Assembly: GCF_001641125.1 (NCBI RefSeq)
Contig: NZ_LWLP01000001.1
Coordinates: forward strand, 3,246,133-3,310,132
Origin: Arthrobacter sp. OY3WO11
GTDB lineage: Bacteria; Actinomycetota; Actinomycetes; Actinomycetales; Micrococcaceae
DNA length: 64,000 bases
Reading direction: 5' to 3'
The notes beneath the pieces are model-generated. The model was not told the DNA's origin, searched no databases, and was given only the letters and a program-made list of their open reading frames with translations. The stretch's first letter is position 1. Every line of letters begins with the position of its first letter. The position numbers and the translations under genes were made by a program. Below, one piece after another: positions 9,018 through 18,059 of the stretch.

Positions 9018-9725
9018 TTAGGCCTCGGTCAGAACCTTGGTGACGTTCGGGTCGACGGAGATGCCGGGACCGAACGTGGTGGCAACCGTGGCCTTCTGGA
9101 TGTAGCGGCCCTTGGAAGCGGACGGCTTCAGGCGAAGCACCTCTTCCAGTGCTGCTGCGTAGTTCTCGGCCAGCTTGACGGCGTCGAAGGAGACCTTGCC
9201 GATGATGAAGTGCAGGTTGGAGTGCTTGTCGACGCGGAAGTCGATCTTTCCACCCTTGATGTCGTTGACGGCCTTGGTGACGTCGGGGGTCACGGTGCCC
9301 GTCTTCGGGTTCGGCATCAGGTTACGCGGACCCAGGACCTTACCGAGGCGGCCAACCTTGCCCATGAGGTCAGGGGTGGCGACGGCTGCATCGAAGTCGG
9401 TCCAGCCGGCTGCGATCTTTTCGATCAGGTCGTCGGAACCAACGAAGTCGGCGCCGGCAGCGATTGCTGCCTCAGCCTTGTCGCCCGTTGCGAAAACCAG
9501 GACGCGGGAAACCTTACCCGTGCCGTGGGGCAGGTTGACGGTGCCGCGGACCATCTGGTCAGCCTTGCGGGGGTCCACGCCGAGGCGGAAGGCAACCTCA
9601 ACGGTGGCGTCGAACTTGGACGGGTTGGTGTCCTTGGCGAGGGTCACTGCCTCGAACGGCGCGTAGAACTTCTCCGCGTCGATCTTGGCGGCTGCTGCCT
9701 CATATGCTTTGCTGCGCTTTGCCAT
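9018..9725 (-). CDS. rplA: 50S ribosomal protein L1
   Basis: Forms the L1 stalk of the 50S subunit near the E site. 235 aa, starting [16 protein letters not shown]. The L1 signature lies in [18 protein letters not shown], with [17 protein letters not shown] and [15 protein letters not shown] following. Length and motifs are normal. The ATG has AGGAGAAAT upstream. It is the second gene after rplK, separated by 185 bp, which is long for this pair and could hold a leader site. Confidence 0.97.
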   Translation of the reverse strand: MAKRSKAYEAAAAKIDAEKFYAPFEAVTLAKDTNPSKFDATVEVAFRLGVDPRKADQMVRGTVNLPHGTGKVSRVLVFATGDKAEAAIAAGADFVGSDDLIEKIAAGWTDFDAAVATPDLMGKVGRLGKVLGPRNLMPNPKTGTVTPDVTKAVNDIKGGKIDFRVDKHSNLHFIIGKVSFDAVKLAENYAAALEEVLRLKPSASKGRYIQKATVATTFGPGISVDPNVTKVLTEA

Positions 9726-9910
9726 GCTGCTTATTTCTCCTTGTGCAGTTGTGGTCTGCGGACCGCGCTGGGCCCTGCCACAGTTGGTGGGCGGGCTCGT
9801 TATCCGTGCCCGTTTCCCAACATTTCAGTTTTGGTGGTGCCGGTGTCCCGGCGGTGCCGCCCGTCGTCGTGCCCTTATTGCCGGGCACAACACCAAAGCG
9901 GCGGAAGCGG

Positions 9911-10342
9911 CTAGCCTTCGACGGTGATGCCCATGGAGCGGGCGGTGCCGGCGATGATCTTCGCTGCGCCTTCGAGGCTGGTGGCGTTGAGGTCTTCCAT
10001 CTTGGTGGAGGCGATCTCGTTGACCTGGGCCTGGGTCAGCTTGGCAACCTTGACGGTGTGCGGGGTTGCTGAACCCTTGGCGACGCCTGCAGCCTTCTTG
10101 ATGAGCTCTGCAGCCGGCGGGGTCTTGGTGATGAACGTGAAGGAACGGTCCTCGTAGACCGTGATTTCCACGGGGATGACGTTTCCGCGCTGGGCTTCCG
10201 TCGCAGCGTTGTACGCCTTGCAGAATTCCATGATGTTGACACCGTGCTGGCCAAGCGCAGGACCGATCGGCGGGGCCGGGTTAGCGGCACCTGCCTGGAT
10301 CTGCAGCTTGATGAGGCCGGTGACCTTCTTCTTGGGAGCCAA
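9911..10342 (-). CDS. rplK: 50S ribosomal protein L11
   Basis: L11 binds the GTPase-associated region of 23S rRNA. 143 aa, starting [18 protein letters not shown], with [19 protein letters not shown] and the C-terminal RNA-binding domain containing [16 protein letters not shown]. The start codon is TTG at 10342, with AAGGAC about 6 nt upstream; no in-frame ATG would keep the conserved N-terminus. It belongs to the nusG-rplK-rplA order typical of bacteria. Confidence 0.97.
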
Positions 10343-10470
10343 TGTAGGGTCCTTCTCTCAATAACGTCCTGGGGCACAGGAGCGTGCCTCAGGTTTGTGG
10401 CCGCCATGGCAAGGCGGCCGGCCGTTCCGGTGCTGCTAAGCGGGCAGCCCCGGGACGAATTCTTGGGCGG

Positions 10471-11274
10471 TCAGATCTTGGTGACCTGGTTGAACGCCAG
10501 GGTAACCGGCGTTTCGCGCTCGAAGATGGATACGAGCACCACGAGGGTCTGGGATTCGACCTTGATCTCGGAGATGGTGGCGGGAAGGGTCTCGAACGGG
10601 CCTTCCTTGACGATGACGGACTCGCCAACTTCGAAGTCAACGTCCACGGGGGCCTGGTTCTGCTTGTTGACCGGCTTGCCCTTCTCGGCCTGCTCTTCCT
10701 CGAAGACGGGAGCAAGCATGGAGAAGACCTCGTCCAGGCGAAGCGGCACGGGGTTGTGGGCGTTGCCCACGAAGCCTGTGACACCCGGGGTGTGGCGGAC
10801 GGCGCCCCACGAGGCGTCCGTCAGGTCCATGCGGACCAGCACGTAGCCGGGGATGCGGACGCGGTTGATGACCTTGCGCTGAGCATTCTTGATCTCAACG
10901 ACTTCTTCCATGGGCACCTGGATTTCGAAGATGTAATCTTCCATGTCCAGGGTCTGGATGCGGGTTTCCAGGTTGGCTTTCACGCGGTTTTCGTAACCGG
11001 CGTAGGAGTGGATGACGTACCAGTCACCTTCCTGGCGGCGCAGCTTGGCCTTGAACTCCTCGGCGGGGTCAACGTCTGCTTTGGCGGCGGCAGCGGCGAG
11101 GGCGTCCGTAGACTCCTCTTCGGAGCCGGCGTCTGCCTCGGCGTCAAAGTCGGAACCGGCGTCCTCGGATTCGGGCGCGGAGGAATCAACCTCAGACTCT
11201 TCACCGGCTTCTGCCGTGACGTCCGCGGACTCTTCCAGCTCAGTCTCGGTTACCTCGAGCTCCTGCTCAGACAC
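10471..11274 (-). CDS. nusG: Transcription antitermination protein NusG
   Basis: NusG binds RNA polymerase and suppresses pausing or couples to Rho and ribosomes. Of 267 aa, the first ~85 are a highly acidic extension (E, D, S, A rich), a known feature of actinobacterial NusG. The NGN domain follows with [19 protein letters not shown], and the C-terminal KOW domain has [20 protein letters not shown] chose the GTG at 11274 because AGGAG lies about 6 nt upstream. An ATG ten codons earlier (11304) is also in frame but lacks such a site. Confidence 0.95.
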   Translation of the reverse strand: MSEQELEVTETELEESADVTAEAGEESEVDSSAPESEDAGSDFDAEADAGSEEESTDALAAAAAKADVDPAEEFKAKLRRQEGDWYVIHSYAGYENRVKANLETRIQTLDMEDYIFEIQVPMEEVVEIKNAQRKVINRVRIPGYVLVRMDLTDASWGAVRHTPGVTGFVGNAHNPVPLRLDEVFSMLAPVFEEEQAEKGKPVNKQNQAPVDVDFEVGESVIVKEGPFETLPATISEIKVESQTLVVLVSIFERETPVTLAFNQVTKI

Positions 11275-11387
11275 TTGGTCTCCTGCTTCCTCATTGCCTA
11301 ACATGCCTATTTAAATGGCTCAATTCCGCACACCGGCGTTTCGTCCGGGAATCCCGGAGGAATACGCGGCCTGCGGACCGTGCAGCG

Positions 11388-11672
11388 TTAGCTGTCCGTG
11401 GTGCCAGTCCCGCCGAAGACCCAGCCGACGGCGGTTCCAAAACCGATGTCCAGCAGGCTGACGATGACCATCATGATGCCCACGAACACCAGCACCACGA
11501 GCGTGTAATTGACCAGTTCCTTGCGGGTGGGTGCAACAACCTTCTTCAGTTCGCCAATGATCTGGCGGACGAAAAGTGCAATGCGGGCGAAGAAGTTTGC
11601 CTTGGCGTCCTTCTTAGCTGGGCGGCCCTTGGAGCTGCTGGCAGCTGTTTCGGTCACCTGGTCCTCGCTCAT
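11388..11672 (-). CDS. secE: Preprotein translocase subunit SecE
   Basis: 94-aa SecE, the single-span clamp subunit of the SecYEG channel. A hydrophilic N-terminus precedes the conserved amphipathic [19 protein letters not shown], then PTRKEL and one membrane helix (about residues 57-80). It lies between tRNA-Trp and nusG, the usual bacterial arrangement. Confidence 0.95.
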   Translation of the reverse strand: MSEDQVTETAASSSKGRPAKKDAKANFFARIALFVRQIIGELKKVVAPTRKELVNYTLVVLVFVGIMMVIVSLLDIGFGTAVGWVFGGTGTTDS

Positions 11673-11753
11673 CTTTGCAATGTTGGATTACCCGGCCCTG
11701 ATCAGAACCATGGTTACTGCGCTTGCCCCGGATTTTCGCCCGGGGCGCTTGCG

Positions 11754-11826
11754 CAGGGCAGACAGGACTCGAACCTGCAACCTGCGGTTTTGGAGACCGC
11801 TGCGCTACCAATTGCGCCACTACCCT
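11754..11826 (-). tRNA. tRNA-Trp (CCA anticodon)
   Basis: 73-nt cloverleaf on the minus strand. The acceptor stem AGGGTAG pairs with CTGCCCT. The anticodon loop reads CTCCAAA with anticodon CCA, and the T-loop reads GGTTCGAGTCC. The discriminator base is G and the 3' CA is not fully encoded. A short GC hairpin (11725-11746) follows towards secE and might process or attenuate the joint transcript. Confidence 0.96.
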
Positions 11827-12104
11827 ATGGAGTGAATTCCACTCTCCGACAACGATCCGACAGCTTGAACTGGGGCGCACGTCATCATCCGTGTTTCAAC
11901 ACCGGTGAACCAGTCTACGCAACAACTTCGCGTTCGTCGAACCGGCCCATTTCCGGCCCCCACCTGATGGCCTGCCAGACATTTGACCGGAACAGAGTCA
12001 CAAATCAAAACCGGCAACCCGGAGGGTCCGGTGAACAGCATAGAGTAGAACTCGTCGAATCCCACATTCCAGCCCCCGGGCTGCAAGCGAAGAACGGACC
12101 TGCC

Positions 12105-13322
12105 ATGTCTGCCGCCCGCGTTTCCCAGCGCATTTCCGCAATTGCCGAATCCGCAACCCTCGCCGTTGACGCCAAGGCGAAGGCGCTGAAGGCAGCGGGC
12201 CGGCCGGTTATTGGGTTCGGTGCGGGCGAGCCGGATTTCCCCACGCCGGACTACATCGTCCAGGCCGCCATCGAAGCTGCAGGCCAGCCGAAGTACCACC
12301 GCTACTCCCCCGCCGGCGGGCTGCCGGAGCTGAAGAAGGCCATCGCCGAGAAGACGCTGCGCGACTCCGGCTATGCAGTGGACGCCTCACAGGTCCTGGT
12401 GACCAACGGCGGGAAGCAGGCCGTGTACAACACGTTCGCCACCCTGGTTGATCCGGGCGATGAGGTCATTGTCCCCACCCCGTTCTGGACCACCTACCCG
12501 GAGGCCATCCGCCTGGCCGGCGGTGTCCCCGTGGAGGTGTTTGCGGGCCCTGAGCAGGACTACCTGGTGACTGTGGAGCAGCTCGAAGCAGCCGTCACGG
12601 ACAGGACGAAGATCCTGCTGTTCGTGTCGCCGTCCAACCCCACCGGCTCCGTCTACTCGCCGGAGCAGGTGGCAAAGATCGGCAAATGGGCAGCGTCCAA
12701 GGGCCTCTGGGTGGTCACCGACGAGATCTACGAGCACCTGACATACGACGGCGTTCCCTTCACTTCGATCGCCACCGCGGCGCCGGAACTGGGCGACAAA
12801 GTGGTCATCCTGAACGGCGTTGCCAAGACCTATGCCATGACCGGCTGGCGGGTGGGATGGATGATCGGTCCGGCCGACGTCATCAAGGCCGCCACCAACC
12901 TCCAGTCGCATGCCACCTCCAACGTCTCCAACATCATGCAGATCGCCGCCCTGGCCGCGGTCTCCGGCCCGCTGACCGCTGTTGATGAGATGAAGGTGGC
13001 TTTCGACAGGCGCCGCAAGGCGATCGTTGCTGGCCTGAACGCCATCGACGGCGTGGAATGCCCGACGCCGAAGGGCGCCTTCTACGTCTACGCCGACGTC
13101 CGCGCGCTGCTGGGCAAGGAATTCCCCACCGCCTCCGGCACCGCAACGCCACAGACCTCTGCCGAACTCGCAGCGCTCATCCTGGACGAGGTTGAGGTGG
13201 CCGTGGTTCCGGGCGAGGCTTTTGGCCCGTCCGGCTACCTTCGCCTTTCGTACGCACTGGGCGACGATGACCTGGCGATCGGCGTGCAGCGGCTGCAGGA
13301 CTTCCTGGGCAAGGCACAGTAG
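12105..13322 (+). CDS. Aspartate aminotransferase (class I)
   Basis: PLP enzyme of fold type I, aminotransferase subgroup Ib, interconverting aspartate/oxaloacetate and glutamate/2-oxoglutarate. 405 aa. Signature features are [11 protein letters not shown] (39-49), NPTG (178-181), Asp206 in TDEIYE and the Schiff-base Lys241 in [12 protein letters not shown]. The ATG at 12105 is chosen because conserved sequence starts there; the frame remains open upstream but that part is not protein-like. TAGAGT about 60 bp upstream may be the -10 element. A related specificity, such as prephenate or aromatic amino acids, cannot be excluded. Confidence 0.9.
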   Translation: MSAARVSQRISAIAESATLAVDAKAKALKAAGRPVIGFGAGEPDFPTPDYIVQAAIEAAGQPKYHRYSPAGGLPELKKAIAEKTLRDSGYAVDASQVLVTNGGKQAVYNTFATLVDPGDEVIVPTPFWTTYPEAIRLAGGVPVEVFAGPEQDYLVTVEQLEAAVTDRTKILLFVSPSNPTGSVYSPEQVAKIGKWAASKGLWVVTDEIYEHLTYDGVPFTSIATAAPELGDKVVILNGVAKTYAMTGWRVGWMIGPADVIKAATNLQSHATSNVSNIMQIAALAAVSGPLTAVDEMKVAFDRRRKAIVAGLNAIDGVECPTPKGAFYVYADVRALLGKEFPTASGTATPQTSAELAALILDEVEVAVVPGEAFGPSGYLRLSYALGDDDLAIGVQRLQDFLGKAQ

Positions 13323-13323
13323 G

Positions 13324-13489
13324 ACGCTCTCTCACTTAAAGCAGGAATTCCCCAAACGCTCTATCACTCCCTTCACAGCGAGTGATAGAGCGTTTGGCGT
13401 TAAGGCACATCGAGTGAGAGAGCGTCCGGCGTATAGGCGCATCAGGTGAGAGAGCGTCCGGGTTTATCGGGCATCAAGTGATAGAGGGT
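13324..13489. repeat. 32-bp-period inverted/direct array, locus 1
   Basis: A 12-bp core, GTGAGAGAGCGT or its variant GTGATAGAGCGT, occurs six times. Two cores are inverted (ending at 13335 and 13367) and four direct (starting 13382, 13414, 13446 and 13478, the last degenerate). Every neighbouring same-orientation pair is exactly 32 bp apart. The inverted-to-direct junction forms a hairpin with a 14-nt loop. No gene fits here. A second locus with the same design is at 38392-38492. Confidence 0.9.
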
Positions 13490-13494
13490 TTAGG

Positions 13495-14178
13495 TTAGAG
13501 GAGGCGGCGCTCGGCGGCCCACTTGGTCAGCTCGTGGCGGCTGGAGAGCTGCAGCTTCCGCAGCACCGCTGACACGTGGGTTTCCACCGTCTTGATGCTG
13601 ATGAACAGCTCCTTGGCCACTTCCTTGTAGCTGTAGCCGCGGGCGATGAGGCGCATGACCTCGAGTTCCCGCGCGGACAGCCTGTCCAGTTCGTCGTCGG
13701 CGATGTCCGCGGGGGCGGTGCCGAAAGCGTCCAGGACAAAGCCCGCAAGCCGCGGCGAGAAGACGGCGTCCCCGCCGGCAACCCGGTACACGGCGTCAGT
13801 GATTTCCGCCCCCGAGATGGTCTTGGTGACGTAGCCGCGTGCTCCCGCCCGGATTACCGCCACAACGTCCTCGGCCGCGTCCGAGACGCTGAGGGCAAGG
13901 AACTTGGTGGCGTGCAGCAGGGCAGCGGAACCCGCGATGACCTCCCGGCCCCCGCCACCCAGGCCGCCGGGCAAATGGACGTCCAGCAGAACCACGTCCG
14001 GGCGCTGCTGCGCAATGACGGCGATGGCCTGTTCCACCGTGGCTGCCTCGCCCACCACGTGGATGCTGGGGTCCAAATCCGCTTTCAGGCCCGAGCGGAA
14101 GATCGCGTGGTCGTCGACAATGACCACCCTGGCGGACCTGGCGGCCGGATCCGAACCCGGTCCCTGCGTTGTGTTCAT
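13495..14178 (-). CDS. LuxR/NarL-family response regulator
   Basis: 227-aa two-component regulator. The receiver domain (about residues 16-135) has the acidic pair Asp22/Asp23, phospho-acceptor Asp66 in VVLLDVHLPG, and Lys in YVTKTISG. A C-terminal LuxR-type helix-turn-helix follows with LSARELEVMRLIARGYSYKEVAKELFIS in two parts. Its ATG overlaps the kinase stop by 4 nt, so it is translationally coupled to that kinase. The likely regulon includes the divergent PspC operon, in the manner of LiaRS/VraSR systems. The left end abuts the repeat array. Confidence 0.92.
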   Translation of the reverse strand: MNTTQGPGSDPAARSARVVIVDDHAIFRSGLKADLDPSIHVVGEAATVEQAIAVIAQQRPDVVLLDVHLPGGLGGGGREVIAGSAALLHATKFLALSVSDAAEDVVAVIRAGARGYVTKTISGAEITDAVYRVAGGDAVFSPRLAGFVLDAFGTAPADIADDELDRLSARELEVMRLIARGYSYKEVAKELFISIKTVETHVSAVLRKLQLSSRHELTKWAAERRLL

Positions 14179-15596
14179 GGCTTGCCTTCCGTGCTGTCCT
14201 GCGGGGCGGCGGGGAAGCCCAGCCGCACCTCCGTGCCTTCGCTGCTGCTGGTGATTGCGGCCGTACCGCCGTGGCGGTTCATGCGGCCGATGATGGATTC
14301 CCTGACCCCGAGCCTGTCCTCCGGCACGTGCTGCAGGTCGAATCCGGGGCCGCGGTCCTTGATGAAGACCTCGGCACGTCCGCCGGATGCCTCAAGGTAG
14401 ACCGAGACGGTCCCGCCGCCGTGGCGGGAGGCGTTGAGCATGGCCTCCCGGCTGGCCTGGATCAGCGCTTCGTGGCCCTCCGTGACGGCTGTGTCCCCCA
14501 CGCAGACCACCTCGACGGCGTTGCCCAGCAGGTCCTCCACCTCGGCGGCCACGGCCTTGATCCGGTCTGACAGCTGCCCGGCGTCCTTGCCGGGATCCGC
14601 GAAAAGCCAGCCCCGCAGCTCACGTTCCTGGGCGCGGGCCAGACGGACGACGTCGTGCTCGCTGGCCGCCCGCCGCTGGATCAGGGCCAGTGTCTGCAGC
14701 ACCGAGTCATGGAGGTGGGCGGCGATCTCGGCCCGCTCGGTTTCCCGGATCCTGCCGGCCCGCTCCGCCTCCAGGTCGCGCCAGAACTTCAGCGCCCAGG
14801 GCAGCAGGACCAGCACCACCCCGCCGAGGACAGCCACCGAGGCCAGCAGCGCCAGCCAGGTCTGCTCCCAGGAACCGGAGCCGGACACCATCACCAGGAC
14901 GCCGGCCACCACCAGCGCCAGGCCCGCCGCAAGCCGGGCCCAGCCCCCTGCCTGGTCCGCCTTGGTTTTGTCTACGAGACCGGCCCGCCGGGTTTCATCC
15001 AGCTGCATCCACGCAATGGAGGCGCCGCCGAGCACTGCCGCTGCCGGTATCAGTGTCCCCAGCGGCACATCCACGCCCAGCAGTTGGGCAATCAGGATGC
15101 CTGCCACCAGCAGCAGCCCGGCCCCGAGCAGGATTTCCTTGCTGTAGCGCATCTCCCGGAACCGGAACCAGGGCGGCCGGACGGGCTCGGACACGGATGC
15201 TGCGGCGTCCCCCAGGGCGGGATATCCAAGGCCGCGTGGAGAGGCAGTATCCGTCCGGAGGCCGCCGTCGGGCATGCTGGGCGCAGCGATCCCGCCGCCA
15301 GCCGGAGCCGCAGCCCAGGGGACGGCGGCCGGCACGGTGTCCCGGCTGACGGCCGGTGCAATGGGCGACGACGGCCGGCGCGCCTGGCGCCGTGCGCTTT
15401 CGTCAGCCGTGGGGACCATGATCCACAACCAGGCATAGAAGACGACGCCGGCCCCGCCGGCCAGCGAGGCAAGGACCATTGCCACCCGCACGTGGACCAC
15501 GGGCACGCCCAGGTGGGCCGCCAGGCCGGAGCACACGCCTGCGATGAAGCGGTCGCTGCGGCGGACCAGCGGGAGGCGTGCGGGGACGGTTGTCAT
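14175..15596 (-). CDS. PspC-fused sensor histidine kinase
   Basis: 473-aa membrane kinase. The N-terminus (residues 10-65) is a PspC domain with SDRFIAGVCSGLAAHLG and one membrane helix. After a Pro/Ala linker come about four more membrane helices (155-270), then a HisKA_3 dimerisation box with His296 in HLHDSVLQTL. The ATPase domain has an N-box EAMLNASRH (383-391), DRGPGFD (413-419) and RLGVRESIIGRM. It autophosphorylates and passes phosphate to the overlapping regulator. It faces the PspC/LiaF-like operon, which suggests an envelope-stress sensor. Confidence 0.92.
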   Translation of the reverse strand: MTTVPARLPLVRRSDRFIAGVCSGLAAHLGVPVVHVRVAMVLASLAGGAGVVFYAWLWIMVPTADESARRQARRPSSPIAPAVSRDTVPAAVPWAAAPAGGGIAAPSMPDGGLRTDTASPRGLGYPALGDAAASVSEPVRPPWFRFREMRYSKEILLGAGLLLVAGILIAQLLGVDVPLGTLIPAAAVLGGASIAWMQLDETRRAGLVDKTKADQAGGWARLAAGLALVVAGVLVMVSGSGSWEQTWLALLASVAVLGGVVLVLLPWALKFWRDLEAERAGRIRETERAEIAAHLHDSVLQTLALIQRRAASEHDVVRLARAQERELRGWLFADPGKDAGQLSDRIKAVAAEVEDLLGNAVEVVCVGDTAVTEGHEALIQASREAMLNASRHGGGTVSVYLEASGGRAEVFIKDRGPGFDLQHVPEDRLGVRESIIGRMNRHGGTAAITSSSEGTEVRLGFPAAPQDSTEGKP

Positions 15597-15720
15597 GGAT
15601 CAATCCAAGCACGGATCAGGGTTCCCGGGCCCGCAATCCGGCCGGATCCGGGGTCCTCTCAGGGACCGTTCAGGGTGTCCCCCAGTAGAGCCGAAGCGCC
15701 GCAGGCGGAAGGATCGAAGC

Positions 15721-17361
15721 ATGAACTCGCAAACCCCCACCCCTGATGACGGCCACCCGACGGAACCCCTCCCCAAACGGGAGAGCGAAAACCCCACGGC
15801 CCCCCTCCCGCCGGCTGAGTCCCCATTGGCGCCTTCCCCCTCACCTGCTCCCCCGCCGGCGTCGGACCAGGCCTCGAAGCAGGAATCGGAGCACGAAGAC
15901 GACGACGGCTCCGCTCGCGGCTCCATCCGGGATGACGTGGCGTACGACAGCGCAGGCCCGGCCTATACCGGGCAGCCGGCCGGAGCGTACCCGGGCCAGG
16001 GCAGCCCCGGCACGGGCAGCGCAAGCCCGGGTGCCGGCAGCTACCCCTATGCCGGAGCACCCAACCAGCAGACCGACTTTTTCGGCTGGGTGCGCAGCCA
16101 TGGGATCACGCGCGGCCAGGACCGCTGGATCGGCGGCGTCTCCAGCGGCATCGCCCAGCGCTTGGGCATCGACCCGCTGATTGTCCGAGGCGTCTTCATC
16201 GTGATGACCCTTTTCGCCGGCATCGGCGTGCTTTTCTACGGCCTGGCATGGGCCTTCCTGCCAGAGCCCGATGGAAGAATCCATGTCCAGGAAGCCGGCG
16301 CCGGACGGTGGACCAGCGGCATGACCGGTTCCCTGATCGCCGTAATCCTCGGCTTCAGCGGACTCGGCGGCGACTTCTGGGGCTGGAGCAACCACGGCTT
16401 CGGCGCTTTCCTCTGGACACTCTTCTGGGTTGGCGGCGCCATCTACCTGATCTACTACCTCGCGCAGCGTAACAAAGCAGCGTTGGGCACACCGGCGGGC
16501 GCAGCCGCACCCGGCACCACCTCCTACCCGGGCACCGCATACCCCGGCAGCACCACGCACTCTGCCGCAGCCTCCACGGCAACGGCTCCCCCGTACTCGG
16601 ACGTTGCAGGGACCGGTCCGTTTACCGGCAGCCCCTACGGCGCCGGCAGCTCCGGCAGCGGCGGCTGGGACAACAAAGGCGCCGGCAGCACGTGGCAGCC
16701 GCAGGGTCCTCCGCCGGCACCCAAGGTGCGCCCCGCAGGTCCTGGTGCCCCCGCCGTCGCGATCGCGGCCGGCAGCGCACTGATCGTCGGCGCGGGACTG
16801 AAAGCCCTGGACGTCACCAACATCATTGACCTCGGTGACTCCACAAACGCCATCGCCTGGGCCAGCGCGGCGGCGGTCCTGGGTCTCGGGATCCTCATCC
16901 TGGGCTTCCGCGGCCGCACCTCCGGCATCCTGTCGTTCTTTGCGGTGGCAGCCCTCATCACGGGAGGAATCTTCAACGTGGTGGGCAACAACGGCGAGCG
17001 CGTCCGCTTCCAGGAAGTTGACTGGGCACCCATGAGCATCCAGCAGGCAAGCGAGGGGCTGAACATCACGGCAGGACGCGGAACCGTTGACCTCACCGGG
17101 CTCTCCCAGGACGCCCCGCTTGCATCAGAGGTCCTGGTCCCCCTGGACTTCACCGCCAGCAACGTCACGGTGGTGATCCCTGACTCCGTGCCCGTGGACA
17201 TCCGGGCCGACATGACCTTGGGCAACCTCACGGAAGGCGGGAGCCAGCGCGGCGGGACAACCACACGCGAAAGCAGCTACAACACCGACAAGCCCGGCAG
17301 CCACCTGGTCATCGAGATCGACGGCACCGTCAGCAACGTCACCATCAAGGAAGGTAACTGA
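15721..17361 (+). CDS. PspC-domain membrane protein with LiaF-like C-terminus
   Basis: 546 aa. A Pro/Ser/Gly-rich cytosolic stretch (1-120) precedes a PspC domain (about 130-190: RWIGGVSSGIAQRLGIDP), several membrane helices, a Gly/Ser/Pro linker and two to three more helices. A C-terminal beta-rich domain (about 440-546, VPLDFTASNVTVVIPDSVPV) resembles the cell-wall-antibiotic-response region of LiaF/YvqF. LiaF proteins inhibit LiaS-type kinases, so it may modulate the divergent PspC-kinase. The ATG at 15721 has GGAAGGATC upstream. It is first in a three-gene operon. Confidence 0.85.
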   Translation: MNSQTPTPDDGHPTEPLPKRESENPTAPLPPAESPLAPSPSPAPPPASDQASKQESEHEDDDGSARGSIRDDVAYDSAGPAYTGQPAGAYPGQGSPGTGSASPGAGSYPYAGAPNQQTDFFGWVRSHGITRGQDRWIGGVSSGIAQRLGIDPLIVRGVFIVMTLFAGIGVLFYGLAWAFLPEPDGRIHVQEAGAGRWTSGMTGSLIAVILGFSGLGGDFWGWSNHGFGAFLWTLFWVGGAIYLIYYLAQRNKAALGTPAGAAAPGTTSYPGTAYPGSTTHSAAASTATAPPYSDVAGTGPFTGSPYGAGSSGSGGWDNKGAGSTWQPQGPPPAPKVRPAGPGAPAVAIAAGSALIVGAGLKALDVTNIIDLGDSTNAIAWASAAAVLGLGILILGFRGRTSGILSFFAVAALITGGIFNVVGNNGERVRFQEVDWAPMSIQQASEGLNITAGRGTVDLTGLSQDAPLASEVLVPLDFTASNVTVVIPDSVPVDIRADMTLGNLTEGGSQRGGTTTRESSYNTDKPGSHLVIEIDGTVSNVTIKEGN

Positions 17362-17362
17362 C

Positions 17363-17647
17363 ATGAGCAGCCAGACACCGGCGCCGGACCCGTACAGCCC
17401 GGGGAGCAACGCGGCCGCACGCACCGATTCCGTCCCTCCCTCCGGGGCGCGGGTGGGAACCATCGTATGGGGCCTGATCGTTCTTGCCCTGGCAGCCCTG
17501 ATCATCATCGCCCAGCTCGGAATCGTCGCCCTCAACGGGACCTACGTCCTGATCGGCCTCATGATCGGGGCGGGCGCGGCACTGGTGGTCGGAGGACTCC
17601 TCTCCGCCAGGAAAAGTGACAACGGCACCACAACACGGAAGTCTTGA
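17363..17647 (+). CDS. Small two-helix membrane protein
   Basis: 94 aa: a Pro/Ser-rich N-terminus (1-30), then two membrane helices (about 32-55 and 58-80) and a polar tail. The start is 1 nt after the stop of the PspC/LiaF-like gene and the next gene begins 3 nt after its stop, so it is an operon member. No known domain is recognised. Function may lie in the same envelope-stress response, by context only. Confidence 0.8.
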   Translation: MSSQTPAPDPYSPGSNAAARTDSVPPSGARVGTIVWGLIVLALAALIIIAQLGIVALNGTYVLIGLMIGAGAALVVGGLLSARKSDNGTTTRKS

Positions 17648-17650
17648 ACC

Positions 17651-17908
17651 ATGGATAAATTCTTCAGCATCATCAGGGGCCTGGGCCTGAAACGCGGACC
17701 CCAGCGCATCCTGGGAGGCGTCCTGGGAGGGATCGCGGCAAAACTCAACGTGGACGTGGCCTACGTCCGCATTGCCTTCCTCCTCTTTGCCCTCCTCCCC
17801 GGCCCTGCCTTCGTTTTCTACCTCGTGGCCTGGGCAATCCTGCCGGACCAGCGGAACGTCATCCCGCTGCAGTCGTTCCTCGACAGGCGGTCACTGAACC
17901 GCCCGTAA
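17651..17908 (+). CDS. Stand-alone PspC-domain protein
   Basis: 85 aa that is nearly all PspC domain: RILGGVLGGIAAKLNVDVAY, then one hydrophobic helix and a short basic tail. PspC proteins are inner-membrane partners in phage-shock-type stress responses. It is last in the three-gene operon and is followed by a strong terminator. Confidence 0.88.
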   Translation: MDKFFSIIRGLGLKRGPQRILGGVLGGIAAKLNVDVAYVRIAFLLFALLPGPAFVFYLVAWAILPDQRNVIPLQSFLDRRSLNRP

Positions 17909-17921
17909 GGGACCGCCACAC

Positions 17922-17955
17922 AGGGCCCCGCTCCTCCATCCTGGAGCGGGGCCCT
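17922..17955 (+). terminator. Terminator of PspC operon
   Basis: Perfect 13-bp stem, AGGGCCCCGCTCC at 17922-17934 with its complement at 17943-17955 and an 8-nt loop. Only a short T-poor tail follows, as is common in high-GC actinobacteria. Confidence 0.85.
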
Positions 17956-17993
17956 TCGTGTAACCAGTTTGTGTCGTACCGCACACACCGCAC

Positions 17994-17999
17994 TAGACT
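17994..17999 (+). promoter_or_regulatory. -10 element of pfkA
   Basis: TAGACT about 60 bp upstream of the pfkA ATG, with TTGTGT at 17969-17974 as a possible -35 at a long 19-bp spacing. It predicts a roughly 55-nt leader for pfkA, unlike the leaderless genes nearby. Confidence 0.4.
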
Positions 18000-18059
18000 C
18001 TATGTGAGCTCAGCGTGGCGCTCTGCCTGTAAACCCTCTCCCCAGGATTTGAGCGAGAC

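Noticed and set aside
13324..13489. CRISPR array
   Set aside because: Period is 32 bp, but only about 12 bp is conserved, units change orientation, and no cas genes are near.
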